The notes under the pieces: generated by a model
Seen by the model: only the letters and a program-made list of their open reading frames with translations
Databases searched by the model: none
Told to the model about the DNA's origin: nothing
Part shown: positions 9,192 to 18,084 of the stretch, one piece after another
Layout: each line of letters begins with the position of its first letter
How positions within the stretch are numbered: position 1 is the first letter of the stretch
NCBI GenBank assembly: GCA_021156105.1
Contig: JAJNBD010000010.1
Span: 20,870-84,869 of the forward strand
Direction of reading: 5' to 3'
Length of the DNA: 64,000 nt
DNA from: Gammaproteobacteria bacterium
GTDB lineage: Bacteria > Pseudomonadota > Gammaproteobacteria > CAISUE01
Program-made: the position numbers and the translations under genes

Positions 9192-10871
9192 ATGTTTGGC
9201 CACCTAATTCAACATTGCAAGCCCTCGCAAAAATTTTTGCTAGGGCTTATTCTGAGTGTTTTTATAATCAGCGTCTTACGCTATATAGAATTACCTGGCT
9301 TATATTTTGATGCGGTAAACCCTGATTATATTGCAGCAAAAATTCTTCATCCTCATCTACCTCAAGCATGGTCATTACGTAATTTAATTATTGCGGCTTT
9401 CCCCCCTCACCCTTACCATGGCCTGCAGCATATTTATCTAAGCTTGCCTTTTTATTACCTCTTTGGAACCAATATTGTTAGCTTAAGATTATTTCAAGCA
9501 CTATTTGGTTTAGGCATTTTATATTTTGGTTATCACATTACACAACAACTTACGCGAAACCATTGGTTTGCTTTTTTTGCCATGCTTGGCCTTGCAACAG
9601 AAATTGCTTTTATTGCTGCTTTTCGCACACAGTTTTATATCACGATGGCGGGTGATTTTTGGCTATTTGCTGCAATATTTCTGCTAACAAAACCTGTGGC
9701 AGACAATCCACCGCTTAAGCGCTTTTTATGGGCCGGTATTTTCATTGGCTTATCTATCTATAGCTATTTTATCTTTTTGTTTTTTCTGCCTGCGCTTCTG
9801 CTATGGGTAATGCAAATTTCCCCCAAGCCAAACCAATTAAAAGCCTGCATTAGATGGATAATCGGCATTATTATTGGTTTATGCCCTTACACCTTTAATT
9901 ACATTTCAATCTTTCTTAAACTCCAAATCATGACCGCTGCACAACACCACGCAGCAGTCATCGTCAGCAAATCTCAAAACATCGCCGCAGCAAACAAGCT
10001 ACAAGCCATTTCTACTCAAGCAATGTCTTCAGTAAATAAATTGCAAGCCATTCCTCATCACTTAAATTTAATTACCAATTGGAAATTAGGCTGGCAGCTA
10101 GTCTTACTCGCATTGACCAATGCAGGAAATGAACTATTAATTTTTGCCAAACAAAATATTCTTTTTCTTGAAGAGCCAAAAGTTTTTGCTTTAATTATTT
10201 TACTAGGGCTAGGTTTAATCGCTGGAGGGTTTAACAAAAAGAACCCTCAGAATACAAATTGCTGGTTTTTTATCTTATTACCAATCTCATTTTTTATTTT
10301 TGCAGCATTATTTGCCACCCGGCTTTGGGCACACCATTATTCAGTTCTTTTACCCTTCTTTTATATTGAACTTGCTATCGCGAGTTTCTTTATGTGGCAA
10401 TTAGCCTACACCATTAATTTCATAAATATAGTTAAGCGATCTTTAATCGTCATAGCAAGCTTATTAATCTTGCTAAACCTAGTTCAACAACAATGCTTCT
10501 TTACTTATCTCAATGCCACCGGTGGTGTTAAAAAATATTCTAATGCATTAAATCTCATGGCAGAAGAAGCGATTGGTGCAAAAGAGAATGCATTGTATAT
10601 TTTCCCCGAGTGGGGTTTTATGGCCCCCTTTGTTTTCTTAACCCATAATCGTGTTGCTTATGATCTTAACCTTGACCAACAAGCTAAGCATGCGTTAGAA
10701 CAAAATAAAGAGCTGAGGCTGTGCTTTTGGGATTTTAAAGATGTCAACCAATATGAAGCAAGTCTGCAGAAGCTTGGTGCAAAAAATTTAAAAACTATAC
10801 CTTACTTGCAACGTAACGGTGATGTTGCTTTCTATATGATTAAAGCAAGTCACTCGCTGTATAAAAAATAA
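9192..10871 (+). CDS. Multi-pass GT-C-like glycosyltransferase, first of a tandem pair
   Basis: A 559-residue protein with about ten or more hydrophobic helices and a soluble C-terminal domain of about 100 residues, the layout of ArnT/PMT-like GT-C transferases. Near the N-terminus LPGLYFDAVNPDYIAA resembles the acidic first loop that holds catalytic residues in this superfamily. It is clearly paralogous to the next gene, sharing blocks such as FRTQFYITMAGDFWLFAA and NALNLMAEEAIG. Compared with its twin it carries an extra Ala/Gln/Ser-rich insert near residues 250-285. It probably transfers a sugar from a polyprenyl carrier outside the inner membrane; acceptor and sugar are unknown. Confidence 0.75.
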   Translation: MFGHLIQHCKPSQKFLLGLILSVFIISVLRYIELPGLYFDAVNPDYIAAKILHPHLPQAWSLRNLIIAAFPPHPYHGLQHIYLSLPFYYLFGTNIVSLRLFQALFGLGILYFGYHITQQLTRNHWFAFFAMLGLATEIAFIAAFRTQFYITMAGDFWLFAAIFLLTKPVADNPPLKRFLWAGIFIGLSIYSYFIFLFFLPALLLWVMQISPKPNQLKACIRWIIGIIIGLCPYTFNYISIFLKLQIMTAAQHHAAVIVSKSQNIAAANKLQAISTQAMSSVNKLQAIPHHLNLITNWKLGWQLVLLALTNAGNELLIFAKQNILFLEEPKVFALIILLGLGLIAGGFNKKNPQNTNCWFFILLPISFFIFAALFATRLWAHHYSVLLPFFYIELAIASFFMWQLAYTINFINIVKRSLIVIASLLILLNLVQQQCFFTYLNATGGVKKYSNALNLMAEEAIGAKENALYIFPEWGFMAPFVFLTHNRVAYDLNLDQQAKHALEQNKELRLCFWDFKDVNQYEASLQKLGAKNLKTIPYLQRNGDVAFYMIKASHSLYKK

Positions 10872-10883
10872 AAGGATATTTAG

Positions 10884-12497
10884 ATGAGTAATACGAATAC
10901 TGTTCCAACTAGCGCTAAAAAATATTTAATTTATCTTGTACTTGCATGCTTTTTCTTGGGTGTTTTACGCTATATTGAACTTCCAGGCTTATATTTTGAC
11001 GCCGTTAATCCTGATTATATTGCAGCGATGATATTAAACCACCATATTCACAATATGGCTTGGGTTTTGCCAAGTATTATTAAAATCCCGCTCCTGGTCG
11101 AGCTTTATCATGGCGTTCAACATATTTATCTGGGCCTACCATTTTTCTTCATTTTTGGCACATCAATTGTTACGCTGCGCTTATTCCAAGCAGCTTTTGG
11201 CGCCGGAGCCATTTATTTTGGATATCGCGTTACCACTCTACTCACAAAAAACCGCTGGTTTGCGTTTGTAGCCATGCTAGGACTTGCAACAGAAATTGCG
11301 TTTATTGCCTCCTTTCGCACACAGTTTTATATCACAATGGCAGGTGACTTTTGGCTATTCGCTGCCATTTTTGTTTTGTTAAAAGCTAACGAAGAAAATA
11401 GCTTAGATAAAAAGCACCTTTTATTCATTGGCTGTTTTTATGGCTTAGCCGTTTATAGTTATTTTATTTATTTGTTTTTCTTACCAGCGATTGCACTATG
11501 GGTTTTCCTCAACTCCCCACGAGGAAAACGTATTCTTTCAGGCTATTACTGGGTGCAGGGTGTTGCCATTGGCCTGATCCCTTATGCGCTTGGCTATTTA
11601 TCTATGCTATTAGCATTGCGCAAGCAATTTCTTACGGCAATCTTTAATACTGCGCATGTTTTACAACCGCTTTCTCACCGATTAGGACTAATCGAAAGTT
11701 GGCAGCATGGTTTTCATCTATTAATATCCGCTTTAACAAATAGCGGTAATGAAAGCCTTATGTTTAAACATACCGGTATTACTTTCCTCGAGAATGGAAA
11801 AATATATTGTCTAATAACACTACTGATATTTGGACTGCTCCTTGGACTAATCGCAAAAAAAACCTCAGAAGATAAAAACTGTTGGTTTTTTATCTTATTA
11901 CCAATTTCATTCTTTACTTTTGCTACTTTATTTGGCGCTAGGCTTGGGGTTCATCACTACTCTGTTCTCATACCGTTCTTTTATATTGAGCTTGCCATTG
12001 CAGCTTTTTTCATCTGGCGCTTAGCGGCTGCCACCAGCTTGGCAAACTTAACGAATAAAATCTTAATTATTGTCGCAAGCTTACTCATCTTACTAAATAT
12101 TACACAGCAACAATGCTTTTTTAATTATTTGGATGCAACTGGAGGGATCTATAGATATTCTAATGCGCTTAATCTCATGGCAGAAGAAGCAATTGGTGTA
12201 AAGGATAAAGCTTTATATATTTTTCCTGAATGGGGCTTTATGACTTCCTTTGACTTCTTAACCGGAAATCGTGTTGCATATGACCTTAACCTAGATAAAC
12301 AAGCTGAAGATGCGCTAAAACAGGGCAAGGAACTCAGGCTATGCTTTTGGAATATTGAAGATTTTAACCAGTACAAGAAAGCTTTGCATAATATTGGGGC
12401 TGTCAACCTACAAGTAGTTCCTTATTTGCAACGTGATGGAAATATTGCTTTTTATATGATCCGCGCAAGTCGTCCCCCAATATCGCATAACGGATAG
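10884..12497 (+). CDS. Multi-pass GT-C-like glycosyltransferase, second of a tandem pair
   Basis: A 537-residue paralogue of the preceding gene, 12 bases downstream. It has the same N-terminal LPGLYFDAVNPDYIAA loop, the same FRTQFYITMAGDFWLFAA block and the same soluble C-terminal domain ending in FYMIRAS. It lacks the Ala/Gln/Ser insert of its twin. An AAGGATATTT ribosome site precedes the start. The pair arose by local duplication and has diverged between the conserved blocks, which suggests different acceptors or sugars rather than a recent copy. It is the last gene of the lpxC cluster and is followed by an inverted repeat. Confidence 0.75.
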   Translation: MSNTNTVPTSAKKYLIYLVLACFFLGVLRYIELPGLYFDAVNPDYIAAMILNHHIHNMAWVLPSIIKIPLLVELYHGVQHIYLGLPFFFIFGTSIVTLRLFQAAFGAGAIYFGYRVTTLLTKNRWFAFVAMLGLATEIAFIASFRTQFYITMAGDFWLFAAIFVLLKANEENSLDKKHLLFIGCFYGLAVYSYFIYLFFLPAIALWVFLNSPRGKRILSGYYWVQGVAIGLIPYALGYLSMLLALRKQFLTAIFNTAHVLQPLSHRLGLIESWQHGFHLLISALTNSGNESLMFKHTGITFLENGKIYCLITLLIFGLLLGLIAKKTSEDKNCWFFILLPISFFTFATLFGARLGVHHYSVLIPFFYIELAIAAFFIWRLAAATSLANLTNKILIIVASLLILLNITQQQCFFNYLDATGGIYRYSNALNLMAEEAIGVKDKALYIFPEWGFMTSFDFLTGNRVAYDLNLDKQAEDALKQGKELRLCFWNIEDFNQYKKALHNIGAVNLQVVPYLQRDGNIAFYMIRASRPPISHNG

Positions 12498-12514
12498 GAA
12501 AATCCTCGCTAAAT

Positions 12515-12553
12515 AGGCTATACTTTAAAGGATAAATCCTGCAGGTATAGCCT
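12515..12553. repeat. Inverted repeat between the glycosyltransferase cluster and parE
   Basis: AGGCTATAC (12515-12523) and GTATAGCCT (12545-12553) form perfect 9-base arms around a 21-base loop, which itself contains the small repeat AGGATAAATCCT. No T-run follows, so a classical terminator is not shown. It could be an operator or a weak terminator upstream of parE. Confidence 0.5.
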
Positions 12554-12595
12554 GTTCCCATTGATAGAATACGATAACGTTAAATTTACTGACCT

Positions 12596-14491
12596 ATGAA
12601 ACACCAAGAATATAATGCCTCTGCTATTGAAGTCTTAACCGGTTTAGATCCTGTCCGCCGCCGTCCTGGCATGTATACTGATACTTCACGCCCTAACCAT
12701 TTAGCGCAAGAAGTGATCGATAACTCTGTCGACGAAGCTTTAGCAGGCCATGCCAATACCATCTGGGTGACACTGCACAAAGATAACTCTTTGACCGTCA
12801 CTGATAATGGCCGCGGTATGCCAGTTGATATCCATCCCGGAGAACAACTTAGCGGCGTTGAAGTCATTTTAACTAAACTTCATGCTGGTGGAAAATTTTC
12901 CAACAAAAATTATGAATTCTCCGGTGGCTTGCATGGCGTGGGGGTTTCTGTTGTTAACGCGCTCTCCAAAAAATTAACCGTTACCATTAAACGGGGTGGC
13001 AAAATTTATGAAATGGATTTTGCTGACGGTGAAAAAGTGAGCGAACTCAAAGTCATTGGTACAACAGCTGCAAAAGAAACCGGTACCACCATTCATTTTT
13101 GGCCTGATGCAAAATATTTTGATACTGAAAAATTTTCGCTTAACAAGTTAAAACAAACTCTGCAAGCCAAAGCCGTGCTTTGCGCTAACCTCACGATACA
13201 TTTTCATGATGAAAACACGGATGAATCAATTACCTGGCATTACGTGAATGGTTTATGCGATTATTTACTTGAGAATATTAAAACTAATGAGTTCCTGCCT
13301 GTTGATGCTTTTTCTGGCGATTTCAAAGGCAATAAAGAGCAAGTCGCTTGGGGCGCCGTTTGGTTACCCAATGGTGGCGAATTGGTGCAAGAAAGCTATG
13401 TTAACTTAATTCCTACTGAGCAAGGTGGTACACACGTCAATGGCTTTCGTACTGGCTTATCAGACGCAATGCGCGAATTTTGTGAGATCCGTAACCTATT
13501 ACCTCGCGGCGTTAAACTTGCACCAGAAGATATCTGGCAACAGTGTGCATTTGTATTGTCGCTGAAAATGCAAGAACCACAATTTTCTGGTCAAACGAAG
13601 GAACGATTATCTTCACGTGAATCAGCAGCTTTTGTTGGTAGCGTTATCAAAGATGCCTTTAGCCTTTGGTTAAACCAGCACGTCTCTCAAGGCGAACAAC
13701 TCGCAGCACTGGTGATTGAAAATGCGCAAGCACGTTTAAAAACCGCTAAAAAAGTTGAGCGTAAAAAAGTTACCAGCGGCCCTGCCCTACCTGGCAAACT
13801 TGCGGACTGTGTACTGCAAGATCCTGCACGCACTGAGTTATTTTTAGTAGAAGGTGATTCAGCGGGAGGTTCTGCAAAGCAAGCCCGTAATCGTGATACT
13901 CAAGCGATCATGCCATTACGCGGAAAAATTTTAAATACCTGGGAAGTTGGCTCACATGAAATTTTAAGCTCTCAAGAAATTCACGACATCGCGGTTGCAA
14001 TCGGTGTTGATCCGGCTAGCGAAGACTTGTCTGGCTTACGCTATGGCAAAGTTTGCGTCCTTGCCGATGCGGATTCTGACGGGCTTCACATTGCGACTTT
14101 GCTTTGCGCCCTCTTTCTTAAGCATTTCAAAAAACTGGTACAAGAAGGCCATGTCTTTATTGCAATGCCGCCTCTCTATCGTATCGATTTAGGCAAAGAA
14201 GTTTTTTATGCGCTTGATGAAGATGAAAAAGATAGTGTTCTTAAAAAATTAGAAAAAGAAAATAAACGTGGCAAACCTAACGTTCAGCGCTTCAAAGGAT
14301 TAGGCGAAATGAACCCTTCACAACTGCGCGAAACCACCATGGCTGCTGATACTCGCCGTATGGTGCAGCTAACCTTAGAGCATCTTCTTGACGCTGATAA
14401 AGTGATGGATATGCTTTTATCGAAAAAACGCGCTACTGATCGTAAAAGTTGGCTTGAAAACAAAGGGAATTTGGCAGAGGTTGCCGCATAG
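12596..14491 (+). CDS. parE: DNA topoisomerase IV subunit B
   Basis: ParE is the ATPase subunit of topoisomerase IV, which decatenates daughter chromosomes. The GHKL ATPase domain shows VIDNSVDEAL, TDNGRGMPV, and the GGLHGVGVSVVNALS loop. The Toprim region shows VEGDSAGGSA and the metal-binding DADSDG, which reads SDG where GyrB has a longer insert. The 631-residue length and absence of the large GyrB insertion identify ParE rather than GyrB. A strong hairpin follows the stop codon directly. The partner parC is not in the window. Confidence 0.96.
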   Translation: MKHQEYNASAIEVLTGLDPVRRRPGMYTDTSRPNHLAQEVIDNSVDEALAGHANTIWVTLHKDNSLTVTDNGRGMPVDIHPGEQLSGVEVILTKLHAGGKFSNKNYEFSGGLHGVGVSVVNALSKKLTVTIKRGGKIYEMDFADGEKVSELKVIGTTAAKETGTTIHFWPDAKYFDTEKFSLNKLKQTLQAKAVLCANLTIHFHDENTDESITWHYVNGLCDYLLENIKTNEFLPVDAFSGDFKGNKEQVAWGAVWLPNGGELVQESYVNLIPTEQGGTHVNGFRTGLSDAMREFCEIRNLLPRGVKLAPEDIWQQCAFVLSLKMQEPQFSGQTKERLSSRESAAFVGSVIKDAFSLWLNQHVSQGEQLAALVIENAQARLKTAKKVERKKVTSGPALPGKLADCVLQDPARTELFLVEGDSAGGSAKQARNRDTQAIMPLRGKILNTWEVGSHEILSSQEIHDIAVAIGVDPASEDLSGLRYGKVCVLADADSDGLHIATLLCALFLKHFKKLVQEGHVFIAMPPLYRIDLGKEVFYALDEDEKDSVLKKLEKENKRGKPNVQRFKGLGEMNPSQLRETTMAADTRRMVQLTLEHLLDADKVMDMLLSKKRATDRKSWLENKGNLAEVAA

Positions 14492-14493
14492 TC

Positions 14494-14533
14494 ATTGTGA
14501 GGCGGACAAAGCAATGCTTGTCCGCCTCACAAT
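14494..14533 (+). terminator. Strong hairpin after parE
   Basis: A perfect 16-base inverted repeat (left arm 14494-14509, right arm 14518-14533, core TGTGAGGCGGACAA) surrounds an 8-base loop, starting two bases after the parE stop codon. Only a short AT-rich tract follows. It looks like a terminator, but its sequence also resembles a dispersed palindrome (see findings). Confidence 0.65.
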
Positions 14534-14584
14534 TTATAAAGCTAAACACACTTTGCTTTGTCCACCCTACTACAATGTTGCCCC

Positions 14585-15304
14585 ATGAGTCTTCCTTGGC
14601 CTCCACAATACGAGCTTAAAATCAGCACACGTGCCAAGCACATCGGCTTTCGTGTTCATCCCCATAAAGGTTTAGAAGTTACTGTTCCTAAACGTTTACA
14701 GCAACAAAATATTTTAAACATCCTGGATAAACATCGGGTCTGGATTGAAAAACATTTAAGCCGCATTCAAAATACTATTCGCGTTAATGAACCAGAACTC
14801 CCAGAAGTACTTAATTTTCAAGCATTGCAAGAACAATGGCAAATTTATTATGAAGCAAAGCCGTTAGAAAAAAAATTGCGTTTTAGGATAAATGAAACTG
14901 AAAAACGTATTTATATTTCTGGCAATACGCATAATAAAAAACTTCTTCACCAAGGTTTGAACCACTTTCTTGCCCACTACGCCAAAAAACATTTAATCCC
15001 TCGATTACAGCAATTAAGTGTTAAGCATAATCTGCCATTTGCGCGTCCTAGCATTCGCCATACTAAAACGCTTTGGGGAAGCTGTACAAGCAAAAAAAAT
15101 ATTTCTTTAAATTCACGTTTATTGTTTTTGCCATTTGAGCTTGTCGAATATGTCATGTTACATGAGCTTTGTCATACCATACACTTAAATCATTCTCAAC
15201 GTTTTTGGCATCTGTTAACTCAGTTTTCTGCAGACTGCTTAGCACTACGCAAACAATTGCGCAAAGCCGACCAACATTTGCCGCTATGGGTACTTCAATT
15301 TTAG
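14585..15304 (+). CDS. YgjP-type M48-like metallopeptidase (DUF45)
   Basis: A 239-residue protein of the YgjP family. The zinc motif HELCH lies at residues 193-197, followed by the family's third ligand in HLNHSQRFW (His203). The N-terminal part is basic, with the KHIGFRVHPHKGLEVTVP segment usual in this family. I chose the ATG at 14585; an in-frame TTG at 14558 exists but overlaps the repeat-like sequence after parE. The substrate is unknown. Its stop overlaps that of yaiI by four bases in convergent orientation. Confidence 0.83.
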   Translation: MSLPWPPQYELKISTRAKHIGFRVHPHKGLEVTVPKRLQQQNILNILDKHRVWIEKHLSRIQNTIRVNEPELPEVLNFQALQEQWQIYYEAKPLEKKLRFRINETEKRIYISGNTHNKKLLHQGLNHFLAHYAKKHLIPRLQQLSVKHNLPFARPSIRHTKTLWGSCTSKKNISLNSRLLFLPFELVEYVMLHELCHTIHLNHSQRFWHLLTQFSADCLALRKQLRKADQHLPLWVLQF

Positions 15305-15750
15305 ACCAACTCGCGGCATAGCAATTGATCTAACTGTTTGGCAAAAGCATGACTGTCTCGCTGAGTTAACTTAGCGGGGCCACCAATATCTACTCCACCA
15401 CCACGTAATTGCTCATTGAAATTTCGAAAACTTAATCGCTGTTTAATATTATCTTTAGAATATAATTCGCCTCGAGGATTCAGTGCTATTCCCTCGCGCG
15501 TTATCACCAAATCTGCTAAAGGAATATCTGCCGTCACCACCAAATCGCCAGGTTCAACACTCTGCGCAATTTTATTATCCGCCATATCAAAACCATAACT
15601 TACTTGCACACGCTTAATGAATAAAGACGGTGGTAATTGCAATGACTGGTTTGAAACAAAAATTGTTTGAATTTTTGTTCGCTCAGCTGCTCGAAATAAA
15701 ATTTCCTTAATAATGCGAGGGCAAGCATCAGCATCAACCCAAATTTTCAT
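15301..15750 (-). CDS. yaiI: YaiI/YqxD family protein (UPF0178)
   Basis: A 149-residue protein of the UPF0178 family, which has a PIN/NYN-like nuclease fold. The family opening KIWVDADACP and the segments VVTADIPLAD and RGELYSKDNI are all visible, as is the RDSHAF motif near the C-terminus. The acidic residues of the putative metal site are retained. The function is not established in the family. It converges on the YgjP-type gene with a four-base stop overlap. Confidence 0.93.
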   Translation of the reverse strand: MKIWVDADACPRIIKEILFRAAERTKIQTIFVSNQSLQLPPSLFIKRVQVSYGFDMADNKIAQSVEPGDLVVTADIPLADLVITREGIALNPRGELYSKDNIKQRLSFRNFNEQLRGGGVDIGGPAKLTQRDSHAFAKQLDQLLCRELV

Positions 15751-15818
15751 ATACGAAAATCAACCTGATATTAAAAGATTAAATTACTTGAAATAGACGA
15801 AAAATGCACTTAAACCAG

Positions 15819-15846
15819 ATGAGCGACAGATCAACCTGTCGCTCAT
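15819..15846 (-). terminator. Hairpin downstream of the POT transporter gene
   Basis: ATGAGCGACAG (15819-15829) and CTGTCGCTCAT (15836-15846) make a perfect 11-base stem with a six-base loop, two bases past the transporter stop codon. The T-run expected of an intrinsic terminator is missing, so it may stabilise the 3' end of the message instead. Confidence 0.55.
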
Positions 15847-15848
15847 GA

Positions 15849-17288
15849 TTAGGCAGGCACCATTTTCTTTAGCTTTGGCACTAATGCTAAAGCAATTAAA
15901 CCAAAGAATAAGCCAATGCATCCAAATTTAAAGAAAGCATGCATATAGATATCTTGTGAAGCCAAAACACTGCTATTAGGGGGAACGCTTGCAATTGTTG
16001 CTAATAATCCACCAACAGAGAAAGCTGCTGCTAGCGCTAAAAACCAAACGCCCATCATCAAGCCAATATATTTCTTCGGTGTTAATGCTGTCACCATTGC
16101 AAGACCAATGGGCGATAACACTAATTCCATAACCGCAAGCATAAAATATGTCAGCACAATCCACCATGGTGAGGTTAAACCATTATGGCTAAAGAATTTA
16201 ATGCCAAATGCTAATACAAATTGTGCTAAAGCGATGCCTAAAATACTCACGGCAAACTTCATGGAATAACTGGGATTCAATCCTCTTTTAGCTAAATAAG
16301 GCCATAGCAAACTTAATACAGGCGCAAATACTAAGACAAAAAATGACTCAAATCCTGGCGTCATTTCTGCATTAATTGTCATACCTAAAAATTGCATACT
16401 CATATTTCGATCAGCAAATAAAAGTAATGAGCTAAATACTTGCATGTAAATGGCCCAAAATGCTACTGAAATAACCGTCAGAATTAAGCAAACTAACATG
16501 CCATTACGTTCTGATTTTTCTAAGGAGAAGGTTGTTAATACAATATAACAAATAATTAATACTGAGCAGATCAGCAAGATGACATTGCTTAATTGCGGCA
16601 CTTTTAATGCACCAAAAACTGCAAATACGCTAATAATGATTCCTAAAACAAATAACAAATTAAACCTTGCTCGCTCCACAGGCGATTGATTTAATATACT
16701 ATGTTTTGGAACTTCGCCGACCCCGTCTAAATATCGACGGCCGCTTAAGAAAATTGCTAAGCTGATCAACATACCGACCCCAGCAAGCACAAATCCACTG
16801 TGCCAGCCATAAGCATTAACTAACTTACCAATGAATATGGGCGGTAAAAGATTCCCTAAATTAATTCCCATATAAAATAAAGTAAACCCACTTTCACGGC
16901 GCGAATCACCCGCTGCATAAAGCTCGCCAACAATGCTAGAAACATTTGGTTTAAAAAAACCATTTCCCAAAATCAACAAACTTAAGCCTACAAAAAAAGC
17001 AAACTGTGTCGTGGTGGCAATGGTAAAATAGCCAATCGCTAATAATCCACCACCAATTAAAATAGCGCGTTGAAAGCCAAGTATACGGCTTGCTAGAGAA
17101 CCCCCAACAGCAGGCGTGATATACAAAAACGCACTGAAAGCACCCGAGAGTAAATAAGCATAGTGGTCCGCATAATGCAATTGCTTTGTTAAGTATAAAA
17201 CCATTAATGTTAGAATCGTCATGTTGCCAAAACGTTCCCACATTTCGCTAAAACAAAGTACAAATAAACCTTTTGGTTGATTTAACAT
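15849..17288 (-). CDS. POT/PTR family proton-coupled peptide transporter
   Basis: A 479-residue inner-membrane protein with 12-14 helices. It carries the proton-coupling signature of the POT family, E-x-x-E-R-F (EMWERF, residues 15-20), at the end of the first helix. GYFTIATTTQF and FKPNVSSIVGELY correspond to further family signatures. Family members import di- and tripeptides with protons. Amino acid-dependent intracellular bacteria often hold several copies, which fits the likely lifestyle here. It stands alone, with a hairpin after it and a divergent YchJ-like gene upstream. Confidence 0.9.
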   Translation of the reverse strand: MLNQPKGLFVLCFSEMWERFGNMTILTLMVLYLTKQLHYADHYAYLLSGAFSAFLYITPAVGGSLASRILGFQRAILIGGGLLAIGYFTIATTTQFAFFVGLSLLILGNGFFKPNVSSIVGELYAAGDSRRESGFTLFYMGINLGNLLPPIFIGKLVNAYGWHSGFVLAGVGMLISLAIFLSGRRYLDGVGEVPKHSILNQSPVERARFNLLFVLGIIISVFAVFGALKVPQLSNVILLICSVLIICYIVLTTFSLEKSERNGMLVCLILTVISVAFWAIYMQVFSSLLLFADRNMSMQFLGMTINAEMTPGFESFFVLVFAPVLSLLWPYLAKRGLNPSYSMKFAVSILGIALAQFVLAFGIKFFSHNGLTSPWWIVLTYFMLAVMELVLSPIGLAMVTALTPKKYIGLMMGVWFLALAAAFSVGGLLATIASVPPNSSVLASQDIYMHAFFKFGCIGLFFGLIALALVPKLKKMVPA

Positions 17289-17360
17289 ACTATCCTCAAA
17301 AATTTACAAACGATATCGAATGGTTTATCCTTACGCTCACTATTTTTTCATGTTCAAAAT

Positions 17361-17774
17361 ATGACTCACTGTCCTTGTGGAAGCCAAAAAACTTACGCAG
17401 AATGCTGCGGAAAATTCCTTAATAACTCTGCGCTACCCGCAACGCCAGAAGAACTCATGCGTTCGCGTTATACTGCCTTTACTAAAGGGAATGTGGATTA
17501 TATCGCACAAACCCAACAAGGGACAGCAGCTACAAGCTTTAATGCTGAAGAAACCCGCCGCTGGGCAAAGAGAGCTAAATGGTTGGATTTAAATGTTATT
17601 AAAGTGTATCCTGTCACTGAAGATCAAGGCTTTGTGGAATTTGTAGCGCGTTACTCTTCCAGCAATAAAATTCATCACATTCATGAAAAAAGCGAATTCC
17701 AAAAGATTGATGGCCGTTGGTATTATGTCGACAGCCACCATCCTGGTGGCTGTGGCAGTGGGTGTTCGCATTAA
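17361..17774 (+). CDS. YchJ-like SEC-C zinc-motif protein (UPF0225)
   Basis: A 137-residue protein with an N-terminal zinc motif, CPCGSQKTYAECC (residues 4-16), typical of SEC-C domains. It is followed by the YchJ-type domain (ELMRSRYTAFTKG, then WHHPGG-like HHPGGCGSGC at the C-terminus). The C-terminal cluster of His and Cys may bind a second metal ion. The function is not established. It is divergent from the peptide transporter gene. Confidence 0.85.
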   Translation: MTHCPCGSQKTYAECCGKFLNNSALPATPEELMRSRYTAFTKGNVDYIAQTQQGTAATSFNAEETRRWAKRAKWLDLNVIKVYPVTEDQGFVEFVARYSSSNKIHHIHEKSEFQKIDGRWYYVDSHHPGGCGSGCSH

Positions 17775-17811
17775 TCCGCGCCCGAAGATCAAGCCTAATC
17801 CTGCATCTTTT

Positions 17812-18039
17812 TTAGCCCTGCCTTAAGCTTGGCCGTTGTGACTGTGAAATTGCCTCATGCAACCGCCGTTGTAGCACTGCTTTGCTATGAGAAAAAAGCA
17901 ACGGTTGACGCAGTACATGTCCGCCGTTCAATAGCTGAAGTTGCAGCAGAGCTACTTGCAGAGCCAAGCCTGCTTCATTAATAGGCTCATCTGCTAGCAG
18001 AAGTTCACCCACTGATGCCCTTAAGGGAAATAAACGCAT
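17812..18039 (-). CDS. Possible small protein of unknown function
   Basis: A 75-residue open frame that fills most of the otherwise empty stretch 17775-18084. Its ATG has an AAGGCG ribosome-like site nine bases upstream. The product is Leu/Gln-rich and probably helical (GLALQVALLQLQLLNGG), with no recognised motif. The permease gene ends upstream on the same strand. Support is composition and ribosome site only, so it could be chance. Confidence 0.4.
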   Translation of the reverse strand: MRLFPLRASVGELLLADEPINEAGLALQVALLQLQLLNGGHVLRQPLLFSHSKAVLQRRLHEAISQSQRPSLRQG

Positions 18040-18084
18040 ATCGATTCGCCTTATTGTTAATAATAGTATGTTTCATGCCATAGC

